Assembly: GCA_943369295.1 (NCBI GenBank)
Contig: CALRMU020000002.1
Coordinates: 868,001-932,000, forward strand
Reading direction: 5' to 3'
DNA length: 64,000 nucleotides
DNA from: JAKRSE01 sp943369295
GTDB taxonomy: Bacteria > Armatimonadota > Fimbriimonadia > Fimbriimonadales > Fimbriimonadaceae
Translations under genes and position numbers: made by a program
Shown here: piece after piece, positions 34,693 through 43,237 of the stretch
How the letters are laid out: every line of letters starts with the position of its first letter
Position numbering within the stretch: position 1 is the stretch's first letter
The notes under the pieces: generated by a model
The model's input: only the letters and a program-made list of their open reading frames with translations
Told to the model about the DNA's origin: nothing
The model's database searches: none

Positions 34693-35538
34693 CTAGTTCG
34701 CTGATCGCTCGTTAATCCGATCCAGCAAAGGATTACCCCGATACCCCTCAGGCCGACCCGACCTGGCATGAGAGATCGCCCTTCGCAGCAGGCCGATCTG
34801 AGCTTCCACTTCGGCCAGTTCATTCTTGCCGCTGTGATGTTCTATCCCAAGGGCTCCCTTGTAACCGCTCTCGATCAAGATCTCCACAGCCGAATCCAGA
34901 CGGTTGTAACAGGTGTTTTGGTCAATGTGGGTGTGAATCGCGATGGGTGCTAGAGCGCGATCGTAGTCATCTGGGCTCGTCCAGATGTCCTTGCCCATGT
35001 GGAGAAGAATCCCGTAATGAGGTGAATCCACAGCCTCGTGCAGCTTAAGCATGTTGTCGGGGTAGTTGGCCGCGCCCCAGTGCGTTTCCGGGCCGACCTT
35101 AAATCCTTTGTCACCAGCTATGGCGCAGAACTCTTTGTAGGCAGGGACGATGACGTCAAACTCTTCGTCCGTCCACTCTCTTTCTCGTCCGCCCGGGTCG
35201 ATCCGAACTGTTCGGGCCCCCAAAATTTCTGCCGCACGCAAATGCCGCAGGGCCAGTTTTTTGTGCCATTCCCGCTGATCTTCTTTTTCTTCCCAGGGGT
35301 GGCAGCCATCGGCATGGTAGTTGACGCAGACGAGGTCGCGTTCATCCATGGCCTGCCTCACCAGTTTCAGCCTGTCTTCGTTAAGCTGAACTTCCACGTC
35401 CGATCCCAAAAGGCCGTTCCAAATGTCGGCGGTATGAAGGTGGTAGCGGAAGCGGCAGGCCTCGAGATAGGCGAAGATATCCATCGTGCCCTGGCCAAGA
35501 GCGCCGTGGAAAGAAAAGGAGGCAATGCTGATGTTCAT
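34693..35538 (-). CDS. Sugar phosphate isomerase/epimerase-like TIM barrel
   Basis: I start at the ATG at 35538 (MNISIASFSFHG), because the upstream extension is not family-like; this gives 281 residues. The xylose-isomerase-like/AP-endonuclease 2 barrel is suggested by VNYHADGCHPW, LGARTVRIDPGG, KVGPETHWGA, and the late HTHIDQNT and LGIEHH. Glu and His residues in these strands are the usual metal ligands. Such proteins isomerise or epimerise small sugars; the substrate is not predictable. It lies 86 bp after a secreted hydrolase gene on the same strand. Confidence 0.78.
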   Translation of the reverse strand: MNISIASFSFHGALGQGTMDIFAYLEACRFRYHLHTADIWNGLLGSDVEVQLNEDRLKLVRQAMDERDLVCVNYHADGCHPWEEKEDQREWHKKLALRHLRAAEILGARTVRIDPGGREREWTDEEFDVIVPAYKEFCAIAGDKGFKVGPETHWGAANYPDNMLKLHEAVDSPHYGILLHMGKDIWTSPDDYDRALAPIAIHTHIDQNTCYNRLDSAVEILIESGYKGALGIEHHSGKNELAEVEAQIGLLRRAISHARSGRPEGYRGNPLLDRINERSAN

Positions 35539-35623
35539 GGGGTCTCTGGTTTGAGCTTTACTAGACTGCTCAATCTTTACCCTAGGGCCAGCCTGCAAAA
35601 TCACAGGCTGGCTTGTTAATCAG

Positions 35624-36811
35624 TCACTTGGCAGCCAGTTCCGAAAAGAACTTGGCGGCAATGAGAATGCTGGGGATTTCCGCCTTGATGTGGTCGGTGC
35701 CATCCGGAATCAAGTGCAGATCAACCAGTGATTCAGGCACCCCTCTGGCCCTCATGGCTTTGATCGCTGACCGAGAATTCTCTGATGTGACGATGAAATC
35801 ATTCTCAAGGGCAATCAGCTTCATGCGAGTCGTTGGAGCCCAGTCGTGGCTGTTGTTCTCGTGAAGAGCCTTGATCAAGGGATGACTCAGATCCTTGGCC
35901 TCCAGAGCATCTGCAAACTCGGGCTGAATAATGGGGCGGATAGAAAGAGCCAAGGGCTTTAGCTGAAGGGCCTTGGCCGCCAGTTTCTCCATTACCTCCT
36001 TGTCGGACTTCGCATTCTTAAACACAAAGGGGATGTAAGTGGCCATAGAAGGAACAAAGAGGTCTTCAATCTTCACTCCTGGCACCCAACGGGCCGCGCT
36101 GTAAGCCAGATAGCCGGAAAGATAGCTGCGTCCCAGTCTCCACGTGGGGTTGCTTTGAGTTGAAATAATCGATTGGGCCGTCGCACCGGTCAGATCGTAG
36201 GGGCCAGCGATTGGGGCCGAAGCTGTGACCTTGTGTCCGAGCTGAGGCTGTTCCTGCAGAAGTCGCGTCGCCCACATAGCGACCGCTCCCCCTTCGCTAT
36301 AGCCTGAAATAAAGAGCTTGCTGCCCAGGTCGTGGCCCCGATCTTTTGCCGCCTTGATGGAGGGCTGAATCATATCGATGCCAGACCAGGCATTGATTCG
36401 GCCGAAAGGATAGGGGTGAATCTCGCCCGAATCCCCTAGGCCTACATAGTCAGGCATAGCGACGGCAAATCCTTGGCCGACAAGGGTTACCGCGCAGTTC
36501 AAAGCGTAGTCGGCAGAGCGTGATGGAACATAGCTTCGAGTCGCAACCGTGCCATGGTAGTAGATCACCAAGCCGCGAGCCTTCACATCTTTGGGCAGAA
36601 AAAGCGCTCCGCTCAGCCGAGGCGTGTTCCCAGGGGACCGTGGCGAAAGGTAGCTCAGCTTTAGTGCGGTCAGACCTGTCCATGCCCCTGCTGACTCTTT
36701 GTGAAGCTTGTTGTGTCTCTCATCAAGCTGCACAGGAGTGAAAGACTCAATCGTCTTAACGTAAACCTGGTCCGCCTGGGCGGCCAAAAGGGTAAAGGCT
36801 AAGGGCAGCAT
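35624..36811 (-). CDS. Secreted alpha/beta hydrolase (lipase/peptidase-like)
   Basis: Starting at the ATG at 36811 the protein has 395 residues with a clear signal peptide (MLPLAFTLLAAQA). An alpha/beta hydrolase fold is supported by GLVIYYHGT (oxyanion strand), the nucleophile elbow GYSEGG and a late Asp/His pair (SLVDLHLIPDGTDH). The fold resembles secretory lipases. Expected role: extracytoplasmic ester or peptide hydrolysis. The substrate is unknown. Downstream gene on the same strand is the isomerase-like enzyme. Confidence 0.78.
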   Translation of the reverse strand: MLPLAFTLLAAQADQVYVKTIESFTPVQLDERHNKLHKESAGAWTGLTALKLSYLSPRSPGNTPRLSGALFLPKDVKARGLVIYYHGTVATRSYVPSRSADYALNCAVTLVGQGFAVAMPDYVGLGDSGEIHPYPFGRINAWSGIDMIQPSIKAAKDRGHDLGSKLFISGYSEGGAVAMWATRLLQEQPQLGHKVTASAPIAGPYDLTGATAQSIISTQSNPTWRLGRSYLSGYLAYSAARWVPGVKIEDLFVPSMATYIPFVFKNAKSDKEVMEKLAAKALQLKPLALSIRPIIQPEFADALEAKDLSHPLIKALHENNSHDWAPTTRMKLIALENDFIVTSENSRSAIKAMRARGVPESLVDLHLIPDGTDHIKAEIPSILIAAKFFSELAAK

Positions 36812-36874
36812 GGGGTCACTTGAGTTTAGCTTGTTCCTGGCTATCCCGACCAATAAAGACACACAAGAACGCCC

Positions 36875-36912
36875 CCAGAAACTGACTTCTTTTGAAGGGT
36901 TTCTGAGGGCGA
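36875..36912 (-). terminator. Possible terminator after PrsA-like gene
   Basis: An imperfect hairpin pairs CCCTCAGAAACCC with the complementary side ending CTGGGGG on the minus strand, 25 bp past the stop codon. No U-tract follows. Confidence 0.35.
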
Positions 36913-36936
36913 TGGCCAGCCGCCAAAAAAGATCGG

Positions 36937-37959
36937 CTACTCAGTCTTGACTTTGGTGGTCGCAGAAGAAGCCTTAAGCCTCTCCTCAAATCTCTTCCAG
37001 GGCTCTTTCAGACTCGGTTCGGTAATGTCGATCTTGCTCTCCTTAAGAAGATCTGCTACCTGCTTGCCTACATCGGTGTTCTTGCCGCCCTTCTGAATCG
37101 CAAGCTGACGCTTGAGGAAGGTCATTCTCTCTGGAGTCCGTTCGAGATCCTTCTTGGGGAACTTCTGGTGGACCTTAATTCGGGCCCAGCCGGTTCCTGC
37201 TCTCATCCAGTCAGTCAATCTGCCTGGCTGAGTTTTGGCGACGGCGCTCTTGAAGGGGTCGTTCAAGGTCTCAGTGTTCAAGCCGCCACCCTGAATGCGG
37301 GTTGCGTCGAACTGAGCCCTCAGGTTGGCAGGAGCCTTGTCATACAGTCCTCTAACGTTTGTGAACTCTTGACCAGACCTCAATGCCTTGTCTGCGGCCT
37401 CTCTGTCTGCCGGCTTGTCAACGAAAAGCAGCTCCAGAGTCGCCTTGGCGGGTTCGATAAAGAGATTGGGATTCTTTTTGATTGTCTCTTCCAGCTCGGC
37501 ATCAGTCACTGTCTGACCCTTGCTGACCAGCTTTTCCTGAGCCAGCTGAACTTCAACCAGGTCTCGAATCTGCTTGGTGGTCAAGCCGCGAGCCTTCAGC
37601 GTCTGGATGTAAGTGGACTGAAGCTTGGTTTTGAACTTGATCTCGTCCTCAACTTCCTTGTCGGTTGGGGCGACACCAGCCTTCTTGGCCAGCTGAATCA
37701 TCAGCTTCTGGGCGACCAGATCCTGCATTGCCTGGAAGGCAAGAGTATCAGCCACGGGGAGTTCGGCCGTCTGGCCGCTTACCATAACTCTCACGGTGGA
37801 TTTGGTCTCAAGGTAGTTGTTGAACTCCTCAAGGGTAATGGGATCTCCATTAATTTTGGCGAGGCTTCCGCCGCCTCCACCAGAACAGCCGGCTAGCGCC
37901 GCCCCCAAGATTCCCACTGCCGCTAGGGCAGAAAGTTTGTGTGTGATCTTCATGGCCAT
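36937..37959 (-). CDS. SurA/PrsA-like chaperone lipoprotein
   Basis: The protein has 340 residues. A lipoprotein signal ends LAGCSGGGGG. The N-terminal region 'AKINGDPITLEEFNNYLE' and the helical LVAQKLMIQLAKKAGV...DKEVEDEI are typical of the SurA_N domain of periplasmic foldases, followed by TDAELEETIKKNP. A weak PPIase-like segment lies in the second half. Known family members (PrsA, SurA) fold exported proteins at the membrane. The gene is monocistronic with a second in-frame ATG two codons downstream. Confidence 0.82.
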   Translation of the reverse strand: MAMKITHKLSALAAVGILGAALAGCSGGGGGSLAKINGDPITLEEFNNYLETKSTVRVMVSGQTAELPVADTLAFQAMQDLVAQKLMIQLAKKAGVAPTDKEVEDEIKFKTKLQSTYIQTLKARGLTTKQIRDLVEVQLAQEKLVSKGQTVTDAELEETIKKNPNLFIEPAKATLELLFVDKPADREAADKALRSGQEFTNVRGLYDKAPANLRAQFDATRIQGGGLNTETLNDPFKSAVAKTQPGRLTDWMRAGTGWARIKVHQKFPKKDLERTPERMTFLKRQLAIQKGGKNTDVGKQVADLLKESKIDITEPSLKEPWKRFEERLKASSATTKVKTE

Positions 37960-38042
37960 GACCAGAGGCTCAGCATCCCTGCCTGCCTTTCCTCTCCATT
38001 ATCGGATCAAAAGGTGCGGACTCTAGAGGGGGCTGACAGCAG

Positions 38043-38066
38043 TCTCCCCGCAATTTTACGGGGAGA
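38043..38066. terminator. GC-rich hairpin
   Basis: Arms TCTCCCCG and CGGGGAGA (38043-38050, 38059-38066) enclose an 8-nt loop. It is 115 bp past the nucleoside hydrolase stop codon on the minus strand; it may end that transcript or be a repeat. Confidence 0.35.
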
Positions 38067-38181
38067 TGAGGTGTAGTGAGGGGGTCTGCCGTTAATTGGC
38101 CGTGAATTGAGAAGCAGAATCTGCCCTTGAGTTCACATTTCTGTGATCTGGAGCTTCAGCCTGCTTTAACTCGAATTCACT

Positions 38182-39054
38182 CTAGAAGACAGAGAAGTAC
38201 TCCTCGAAAAAGGCCTTTACATTCACATCAACCGCTACCCGGTGGGGACCATCATCCGGTGTAAAGCAGGTGATTCCTCCCTTGCCATCTTGATCTGGTA
38301 AAGGAACGTGGACCAAACCGTGAGCCAACCGGCAAAGGCTGGGATCAAAAAGCAGAGCCGCGGCCAAGGGGTCGTGGAAGGTGATTTCCGGTCTGTGCTC
38401 AAACCAAGATTCCGCCATGAGGGCGACGATTTTGAGGAGGGGATGAGTAAACCGCTCCTTTACTTCTTCTCTGGTTAGCTGACATTGCAGAGTGACATCC
38501 AGTCCAACCCATAGCTGACCCTGAATCTGGGCTTCACTCACTAGGCTGGTGGCGACGGGGTCAACGATGCAGTTCCACTCGTGTCCAGCTTCGGGGAAGA
38601 ACCGACCTGCCATTGAGACAAATCCCTTGAGAAGGCTAGGAATCTCTGGGTCAACTGAGAAGAGGTTGGCGATGTTTCCGAAGGGGCCGACCGAGAGGAG
38701 GACGACCTCACCAGGGTTGGCTCGAATCGTCTCACGCAGAAAATCAACCGCAGTGTTTTCCGGTCGATTGAGTGAGTGGGGAAGGTGGGAGACTTTATCG
38801 TAGTGGGGCACCCAGGGCTGTCCGGGGCCGCGCCATAAAACCTCCCTGCGTCCGCAATGGATTGGAATCTCCGACTTGCCTGCCTCATTGCAGAGAATCT
38901 CGCAGAGGGCCGCCCTCTGTTGGACATCCCCCGTCACTGTCGTGATTCCGATCAGTTCTGCCCGAGGATGCCTGAGAAGGTAGGCCAGAGCGATCGCATC
39001 ATCGATGTCGTTGCCGATGTCTGTATCCAGCAGAATGAGGGTCTTTCCGGCCAT
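38182..39054 (-). CDS. Inosine/uridine-preferring nucleoside hydrolase
   Basis: The protein has 290 residues. The Asp cluster LLDTDIGNDIDDAIAL (DTDxGxDxDD) binds Ca2+ and is the family signature. TTVTGDV, the N-terminal metal ligand region, and the C-terminal FHDPLAAALLFDP with catalytic His-Asp also fit. It splits ribonucleosides into base and ribose for salvage. Divergent from the NanE-ROK gene with 56 bp between starts. Confidence 0.92.
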   Translation of the reverse strand: MAGKTLILLDTDIGNDIDDAIALAYLLRHPRAELIGITTVTGDVQQRAALCEILCNEAGKSEIPIHCGRREVLWRGPGQPWVPHYDKVSHLPHSLNRPENTAVDFLRETIRANPGEVVLLSVGPFGNIANLFSVDPEIPSLLKGFVSMAGRFFPEAGHEWNCIVDPVATSLVSEAQIQGQLWVGLDVTLQCQLTREEVKERFTHPLLKIVALMAESWFEHRPEITFHDPLAAALLFDPSLCRLAHGLVHVPLPDQDGKGGITCFTPDDGPHRVAVDVNVKAFFEEYFSVF

Positions 39055-39110
39055 GGGTCGAGGCTACCTAAAGGTCTTTGAGAGAATGGGCTTTATAAGA
39101 AGACACAATT

Positions 39111-40547
39111 GTGCAGATGACTCTAATGAGCTTTCTGGCCGAATTGAAGAAGTGCCCTCTCATTGCCAGTGCTCAAGCCAGCCCCGGCTCGGCTATGGAG
39201 TCGCCTGAAATTCTCGATAAAGTGGCTCAGGCCAGCCTCGATCAGGGAGTCAAGGTTCTCAGGCTGCAGGGCATCGAGACAATTCAGACGATTCGCCAAT
39301 GGTTTTCAGGACCTATTGTTGGTCTTGTCAAAAAGAGCTATCCAGGGAGTGAGGTCTACATCACCCCGACTCTTGCCGAAGTGGAGGCTCTTTTGGCTGA
39401 AGGGTGCCAGGTCATTGCTCTGGATGCGACGAGCCGTCCTCGTCCGGGTGGGGTGTCTTTGCAGAGCCTCATCGAGGCGATTCATGCTGCTGGTGCCTTG
39501 GCCTGGGCAGACTGCGACTCGATTGAGTCTCTACTCCACGCTAAGGCGAGCGGATGCGATGTTTACTCGACGACTCTCGCTGGCTATACGGGGGCGAGGT
39601 CCTCAACGGTTGGACCAGATTTGCCTCTTCTGGCCGAGTTTTTAAACAACAGCCCCGGACCAGTCTTTGCGGAAGGGAGGTTTTCTCAGCCTTGGCAGAT
39701 GGCGGCGGCTCTGAGGTTAGGGGCAGCTGGGGTCGTGGTCGGCGGTTCGCTTAATGATCCTGTCAAGCAGACTCAGTGGTTTATCAAGGGGCTTCCTCAG
39801 ACTGAATTGGCCGGAGCAGTCGATTTAGGCGGCACCTGGCTGAGGTTCGCTCTCGCAGGACCGGACCTTAAGCTCAAGGAGATTCGACGGACCCCTCAGC
39901 CCCAAACGCGGCAGGAGAGGCTGGATTGGATTTCGGCTCAGATTGCTGACACGGGAGTGACTCGCTTAGGAGTCTCGGCAGGAGGAACGGTTGATCCTGT
40001 CACCGGAGAGGTTTGGGAGGCTAAAGACTTTATTCCCGAGTATTTGGGGACGAGGTTCTCTTTCCCCGGTGTCGAGGTGCGCGCCTTGAACGACGGCCTC
40101 GCTGCAGCCTGGGGTCACTTCTGTCGACCAGAGACCTACGCCAGCAAGGTGGCTTCTTTGGCTCTTGGGACAGGAGTCGGGGCTGGCTACGTGATTGAAG
40201 GGCAGATTCTTATGGGGCATCGAGGCAGCTACCCTCGATGGAACGATCTTCCTCTGCCTTCTGGCAAGACGGTTGAAGATGTTTTGGGGGGCCTCTCTTT
40301 GACTCGCGAACCCAGCGAGGAACAAAAAGATGAAGCGGAGAAAGCAGCCAGGCTCGTGATAATCAGCATGGACAAGATTTGGATGCCAGAAAAGATCGTG
40401 ATCACGGGGGGAGTGGGATTGAGTCCGTGGCTTAGAAAGAGGCTGACGGAGCACCCGCCGGAGATCTTGAGCGAAATTGTTTTTGGTCCAGAAGAGGCGG
40501 GCCTGGAAGGGGCGGCCGCTCTGGCCATTCACCCGCAAAGGTCTTAA
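39111..40547 (+). CDS. NanE-ROK fusion: ManNAc-6-P epimerase with kinase-like domain
   Basis: The protein has 478 residues from a GTG; an ATG lies two codons on. Residues about 1-228 are a NanE-type TIM barrel (ASAQASPGSAMESPEIL, DATSRPRPGG, AEGRFSQPWQM, GAAGVVVGG), which interconverts N-acetylmannosamine-6-P and N-acetylglucosamine-6-P. Residues about 235-470 are a ROK sugar kinase (AGAVDLGGTWLRFAL phosphate loop, catalytic NDGLAAAWGH, GTGVGAGYVIEG). The Cys-rich zinc motif usual in ROK kinases (CxCGxxGCxE) is not seen near GHRGS, so kinase activity may be altered. Together they would process ManNAc to a glycolytic amino sugar. Confidence 0.82.
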   Translation: MQMTLMSFLAELKKCPLIASAQASPGSAMESPEILDKVAQASLDQGVKVLRLQGIETIQTIRQWFSGPIVGLVKKSYPGSEVYITPTLAEVEALLAEGCQVIALDATSRPRPGGVSLQSLIEAIHAAGALAWADCDSIESLLHAKASGCDVYSTTLAGYTGARSSTVGPDLPLLAEFLNNSPGPVFAEGRFSQPWQMAAALRLGAAGVVVGGSLNDPVKQTQWFIKGLPQTELAGAVDLGGTWLRFALAGPDLKLKEIRRTPQPQTRQERLDWISAQIADTGVTRLGVSAGGTVDPVTGEVWEAKDFIPEYLGTRFSFPGVEVRALNDGLAAAWGHFCRPETYASKVASLALGTGVGAGYVIEGQILMGHRGSYPRWNDLPLPSGKTVEDVLGGLSLTREPSEEQKDEAEKAARLVIISMDKIWMPEKIVITGGVGLSPWLRKRLTEHPPEILSEIVFGPEEAGLEGAAALAIHPQRS

Positions 40548-40657
40548 GGGCATCTTCAGAACCTGTTAGAAGTGACAGGTTTTTGACCGCGGGGCCCTGT
40601 GCAGAGCCAATTCAGGTTCGTCTGATTCTTGTGTGGCCTGAAACTTGCCCTAGTGAA

Positions 40658-41503
40658 ATGACAGTCATGTCGTTTCTATCCCGCCTCGTTCTGCCCGCGA
40701 TCGCCGCATCGCTGCTGGTTCTTGGTCTTCCTAAGGCTGTTCAAGCGGACGAGCCAACAAATGTCGATCTTGGCCGGATCATGTTTCTGGGCAACAGCTT
40801 TATCGAAGGTCACTACAGCGAAAACCTAAGCTGGCAGGGTGGATCTCGAAAAGTGATCGAAGACATTTTGACTAAAGAGGGGGCGACCTTTTCTTTTGTT
40901 GGCCGCAGGACTGCCAATTCCGAAGGGATGAAGAACCCGGCTCACAATGGTTTTGGCGGACAGGGAATCGATGACCTCTTCAATGGCGTGGAAGTGGACG
41001 GTCAAGCCTTCGGAAACATCACGAACTGGCTGAATGAATCTCGGGCTGACATTTACGTCATTGATATTGGCCGCAAGACTGAAGAAGGCTCTACTAAGGA
41101 GGAGTTAAAAACTCAGTTTATGAGAGTGGTTCAGGAGATTTACGCCGCCACTCCAAGCGCCAAGATCATCTGGAGCGAGCAGACCATCGCCAAGCCTGAG
41201 TGGTATCCCGGAATTGAGAAGCGTCACGACTTGATTAACGAAGTTCTCAAGGAGATTGCCAGTGAGCAGAGAGATGCTGGTCGATGGATGAAGATTGCCG
41301 AAGTTGCCGGTGGGTGGGATCCCCTCAAACATCTTGACACTGATGGTGTTCATGCCAATGATGCAGGCTATCTCTACCTTGGTACGAAGCAGGCCGAACT
41401 CTTGATAGATACCTTGGTTTATCCTGTCCCAGAGCCGGGGCTCATGCTTCTGCTTCCGGCTGGAATCCTGCTGGCCAAGAAGTTCAAAAAGAAATCAGCT
41501 TAG
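40658..41503 (+). CDS. PEP-CTERM SGNH-type hydrolase
   Basis: I prefer the ATG at 40658 (MTVMSFLSR, then a hydrophobic signal peptide ending VQA), giving 281 residues; the reading frame is open 25 codons further up. IMFLGNSFIEG is the SGNH Ser block and DTDGVHANDAGY holds the final Asp and His, so the protein is likely an esterase. The C terminus VPEPGLMLLLPAGILLAKKFKKK is a PEP-CTERM sorting signal: PEP, a hydrophobic helix and a basic tail, normally processed by an exosortase. No exosortase gene is in the window. Confidence 0.85.
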   Translation: MTVMSFLSRLVLPAIAASLLVLGLPKAVQADEPTNVDLGRIMFLGNSFIEGHYSENLSWQGGSRKVIEDILTKEGATFSFVGRRTANSEGMKNPAHNGFGGQGIDDLFNGVEVDGQAFGNITNWLNESRADIYVIDIGRKTEEGSTKEELKTQFMRVVQEIYAATPSAKIIWSEQTIAKPEWYPGIEKRHDLINEVLKEIASEQRDAGRWMKIAEVAGGWDPLKHLDTDGVHANDAGYLYLGTKQAELLIDTLVYPVPEPGLMLLLPAGILLAKKFKKKSA

Positions 41504-41505
41504 TT

Positions 41506-41554
41506 AAAACAAAAAAGCCCCTTCCTCAAAAAGATGAAGGGGCTTTTTTGTTTT
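41506..41554. terminator. Bidirectional terminator between convergent genes
   Basis: Nineteen-bp arms (41506-41524 and 41536-41554) carry CCCCTTC and flanking A/T runs, so both the PEP-CTERM gene and the aminotransferase gene end here. Confidence 0.9.
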
Positions 41555-41570
41555 GAGGCTAACAAGGTGC

Positions 41571-42773
41571 TTAGTTGGTTCGTCCGGGGTAAACCTTCAG
41601 AGCTTCTTCCAAGGCGTCCATGGCTAAAGAGAGCTTCTCCTGGTTCAGCACATAGGCAAGTCTGACTTCATCCTTGCCGAGGCCAGGAGTCTCGTAAAAG
41701 CCGCTGGCCGGTGCGAGCATGACTGTTCTTCCTTCGTGCCGAAAATCCTCCAGCAGCCACTGGCAGAACTTGTCGCAGTCATCGATGGGGAGCCGGACAG
41801 TGGCGTAAAAAGCCCCTTCGATCTTGGGGACCAAGACTCCAGGAATCTTAGCCAGCCGGCTGAGCATCAGGTCGCGGCGGGCCATGTACTCTGTTCTGAC
41901 TTCTTCGAAATAGCTCGGGGGAGTTTTGAGGGCACCCAGAACGCCAGACTGCTCGAGTCCGGGAGGAGCCAGTCTCGCCATGGCAAAGCGGGAGGCGGCA
42001 TCCAGCACCTTCGCGTTGCGAGTGACAAGGAATCCAATTCGGGCTCCGCAAAGCGAATAGCGCTTGCTGACCGAATCCACCATGATCGCGTGCTCTTCCA
42101 GGCCTTCGAGCTGAAGAACTGACCTCAAGGGGCGATCTGTGTAATTAAAGGTTCGGTAGACCTCATCTGAAATGATGAAGAGGTTGTGCTTGATGGCAAG
42201 GTCCCTAAGGCCATCGAGCTGCTCGTCGCTGTAAATCGTCCCCGTAGGATTACTGGGGTTGCAGATGAGGATGGCTTTGGTTCTCGGGCCGATTTCTGCC
42301 GCGAAAGCTTCCGGGCTGGGGAGGGCAAAATCGTCTTCAATTCTCGTCGTCAGAGGCTTAACCTTGACTCCCGTCGCCTTGGCAAATCCGATGTAGTTGG
42401 CGTACATGGGTTCGGGGACGATGACTTCATCTCCTTCATCCAAACAGGCCTGCATGGCGAAGTTGAGTGCTTCTGAACCAGCCACAGTTACCAGAAGCTG
42501 GCTGGCCGTGACGTCGATGCCGATGCCCTGATAATGCTCGGCCATAGCCTGACGAAGCTTGGGAATCCCTGGGCTTGGGCTGTATTCCAGCACCCTCACG
42601 TGGCCCTCTTTCACTCCTTCCCAAAAGGTTTCGGGGGTGGCGATATCGGGCTGGCCGATGTTGAGGTGAAGGACTTCGACCCCCTGAGCCTTCGCCGCAT
42701 CCGCAAAAGGAGCCAGCTTCCTGATTGGAGAAGGAGGCATCGCAGCTCCGCGAAGGGAGGAATTCATCGGCAT
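41571..42773 (-). CDS. PLP-dependent aminotransferase, class I (aspartate-type)
   Basis: The protein has 400 residues. The family N-terminal region is HLNIGQPDIATPETFW; cofactor-binding features include SEALNFAMQ, the NPSNPTGT loop, SDEVYRTF and the lysine in SVSKRYSLCGARIGF that forms the Schiff base. It transfers amino groups between amino acids and 2-oxo acids; the exact substrate (aspartate, alanine or aromatic) cannot be fixed. Divergent from the YHS-like lipoprotein gene. Confidence 0.93.
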   Translation of the reverse strand: MPMNSSLRGAAMPPSPIRKLAPFADAAKAQGVEVLHLNIGQPDIATPETFWEGVKEGHVRVLEYSPSPGIPKLRQAMAEHYQGIGIDVTASQLLVTVAGSEALNFAMQACLDEGDEVIVPEPMYANYIGFAKATGVKVKPLTTRIEDDFALPSPEAFAAEIGPRTKAILICNPSNPTGTIYSDEQLDGLRDLAIKHNLFIISDEVYRTFNYTDRPLRSVLQLEGLEEHAIMVDSVSKRYSLCGARIGFLVTRNAKVLDAASRFAMARLAPPGLEQSGVLGALKTPPSYFEEVRTEYMARRDLMLSRLAKIPGVLVPKIEGAFYATVRLPIDDCDKFCQWLLEDFRHEGRTVMLAPASGFYETPGLGKDEVRLAYVLNQEKLSLAMDALEEALKVYPGRTN

Positions 42774-42832
42774 AAGATCAGTTTATGCAGCCGAGCGGGA
42801 GCAAAAAGGGACCGGATGCCGTTATGTAATTG

Positions 42833-43150
42833 ATGTTCTCGCGACTTCTCATCCCATGCGCGATTTTGGGTGCGCTTCTGGCCGGCTGTTCTGGCGGTAC
42901 GGAATCTGCTTCTTCAGGCGCTGAGCCGACCACGACCGCTGCCAAAACTGCTGAACTTCCGGCTGGAATCACCGAGTACCGCAACGCTGACGGCAAGCTG
43001 GAATGCCCCATCATGAAGCAGGTTGTCGAAGATCCTTCGACCGCCGAGTTTGTTGACTTCGAAGGCGTCCGCTACTTCGTGTGCTGCAAGATGTGCGCCG
43101 GCAAGGCAAAGGAAAATCCTGCCATCTTGAAAGAGAAGGCCGGAGCCTAA
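42833..43150 (+). CDS. Lipoprotein with YHS/TRASH-like metal-binding domain
   Basis: The protein has 105 residues from the ATG at 42833 (a TTG lies one codon earlier). A lipoprotein signal MFSRLLIPCAILGALLAGC is followed by a Ser/Thr/Ala-rich linker, then CPIMKQVVEDPSTAEFVDFEGVRYFVCCKMCAGK. The pattern 'CP.....(..)YFVCCKMC' matches YHS/TRASH-type domains, which bind metal through cysteines. Expected location: membrane-attached, outside the cytoplasm. A metal-sensing or transfer role is inference. Confidence 0.75.
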   Translation: MFSRLLIPCAILGALLAGCSGGTESASSGAEPTTTAAKTAELPAGITEYRNADGKLECPIMKQVVEDPSTAEFVDFEGVRYFVCCKMCAGKAKENPAILKEKAGA

Positions 43151-43237
43151 GGCAAGGCAAAGCTGGGTCGGGATTTGCTGAACGTTCAGGAAGTCCCGAC
43201 CCTACTCGGCACAATCAGCCATGCTCCCGCCCGGACG

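Noticed and set aside
43175..43237. TTG start of truB upstream of 43238
   Set aside because: The extra residues do not match TruB N termini, which begin just before the NKPKGLTS motif.
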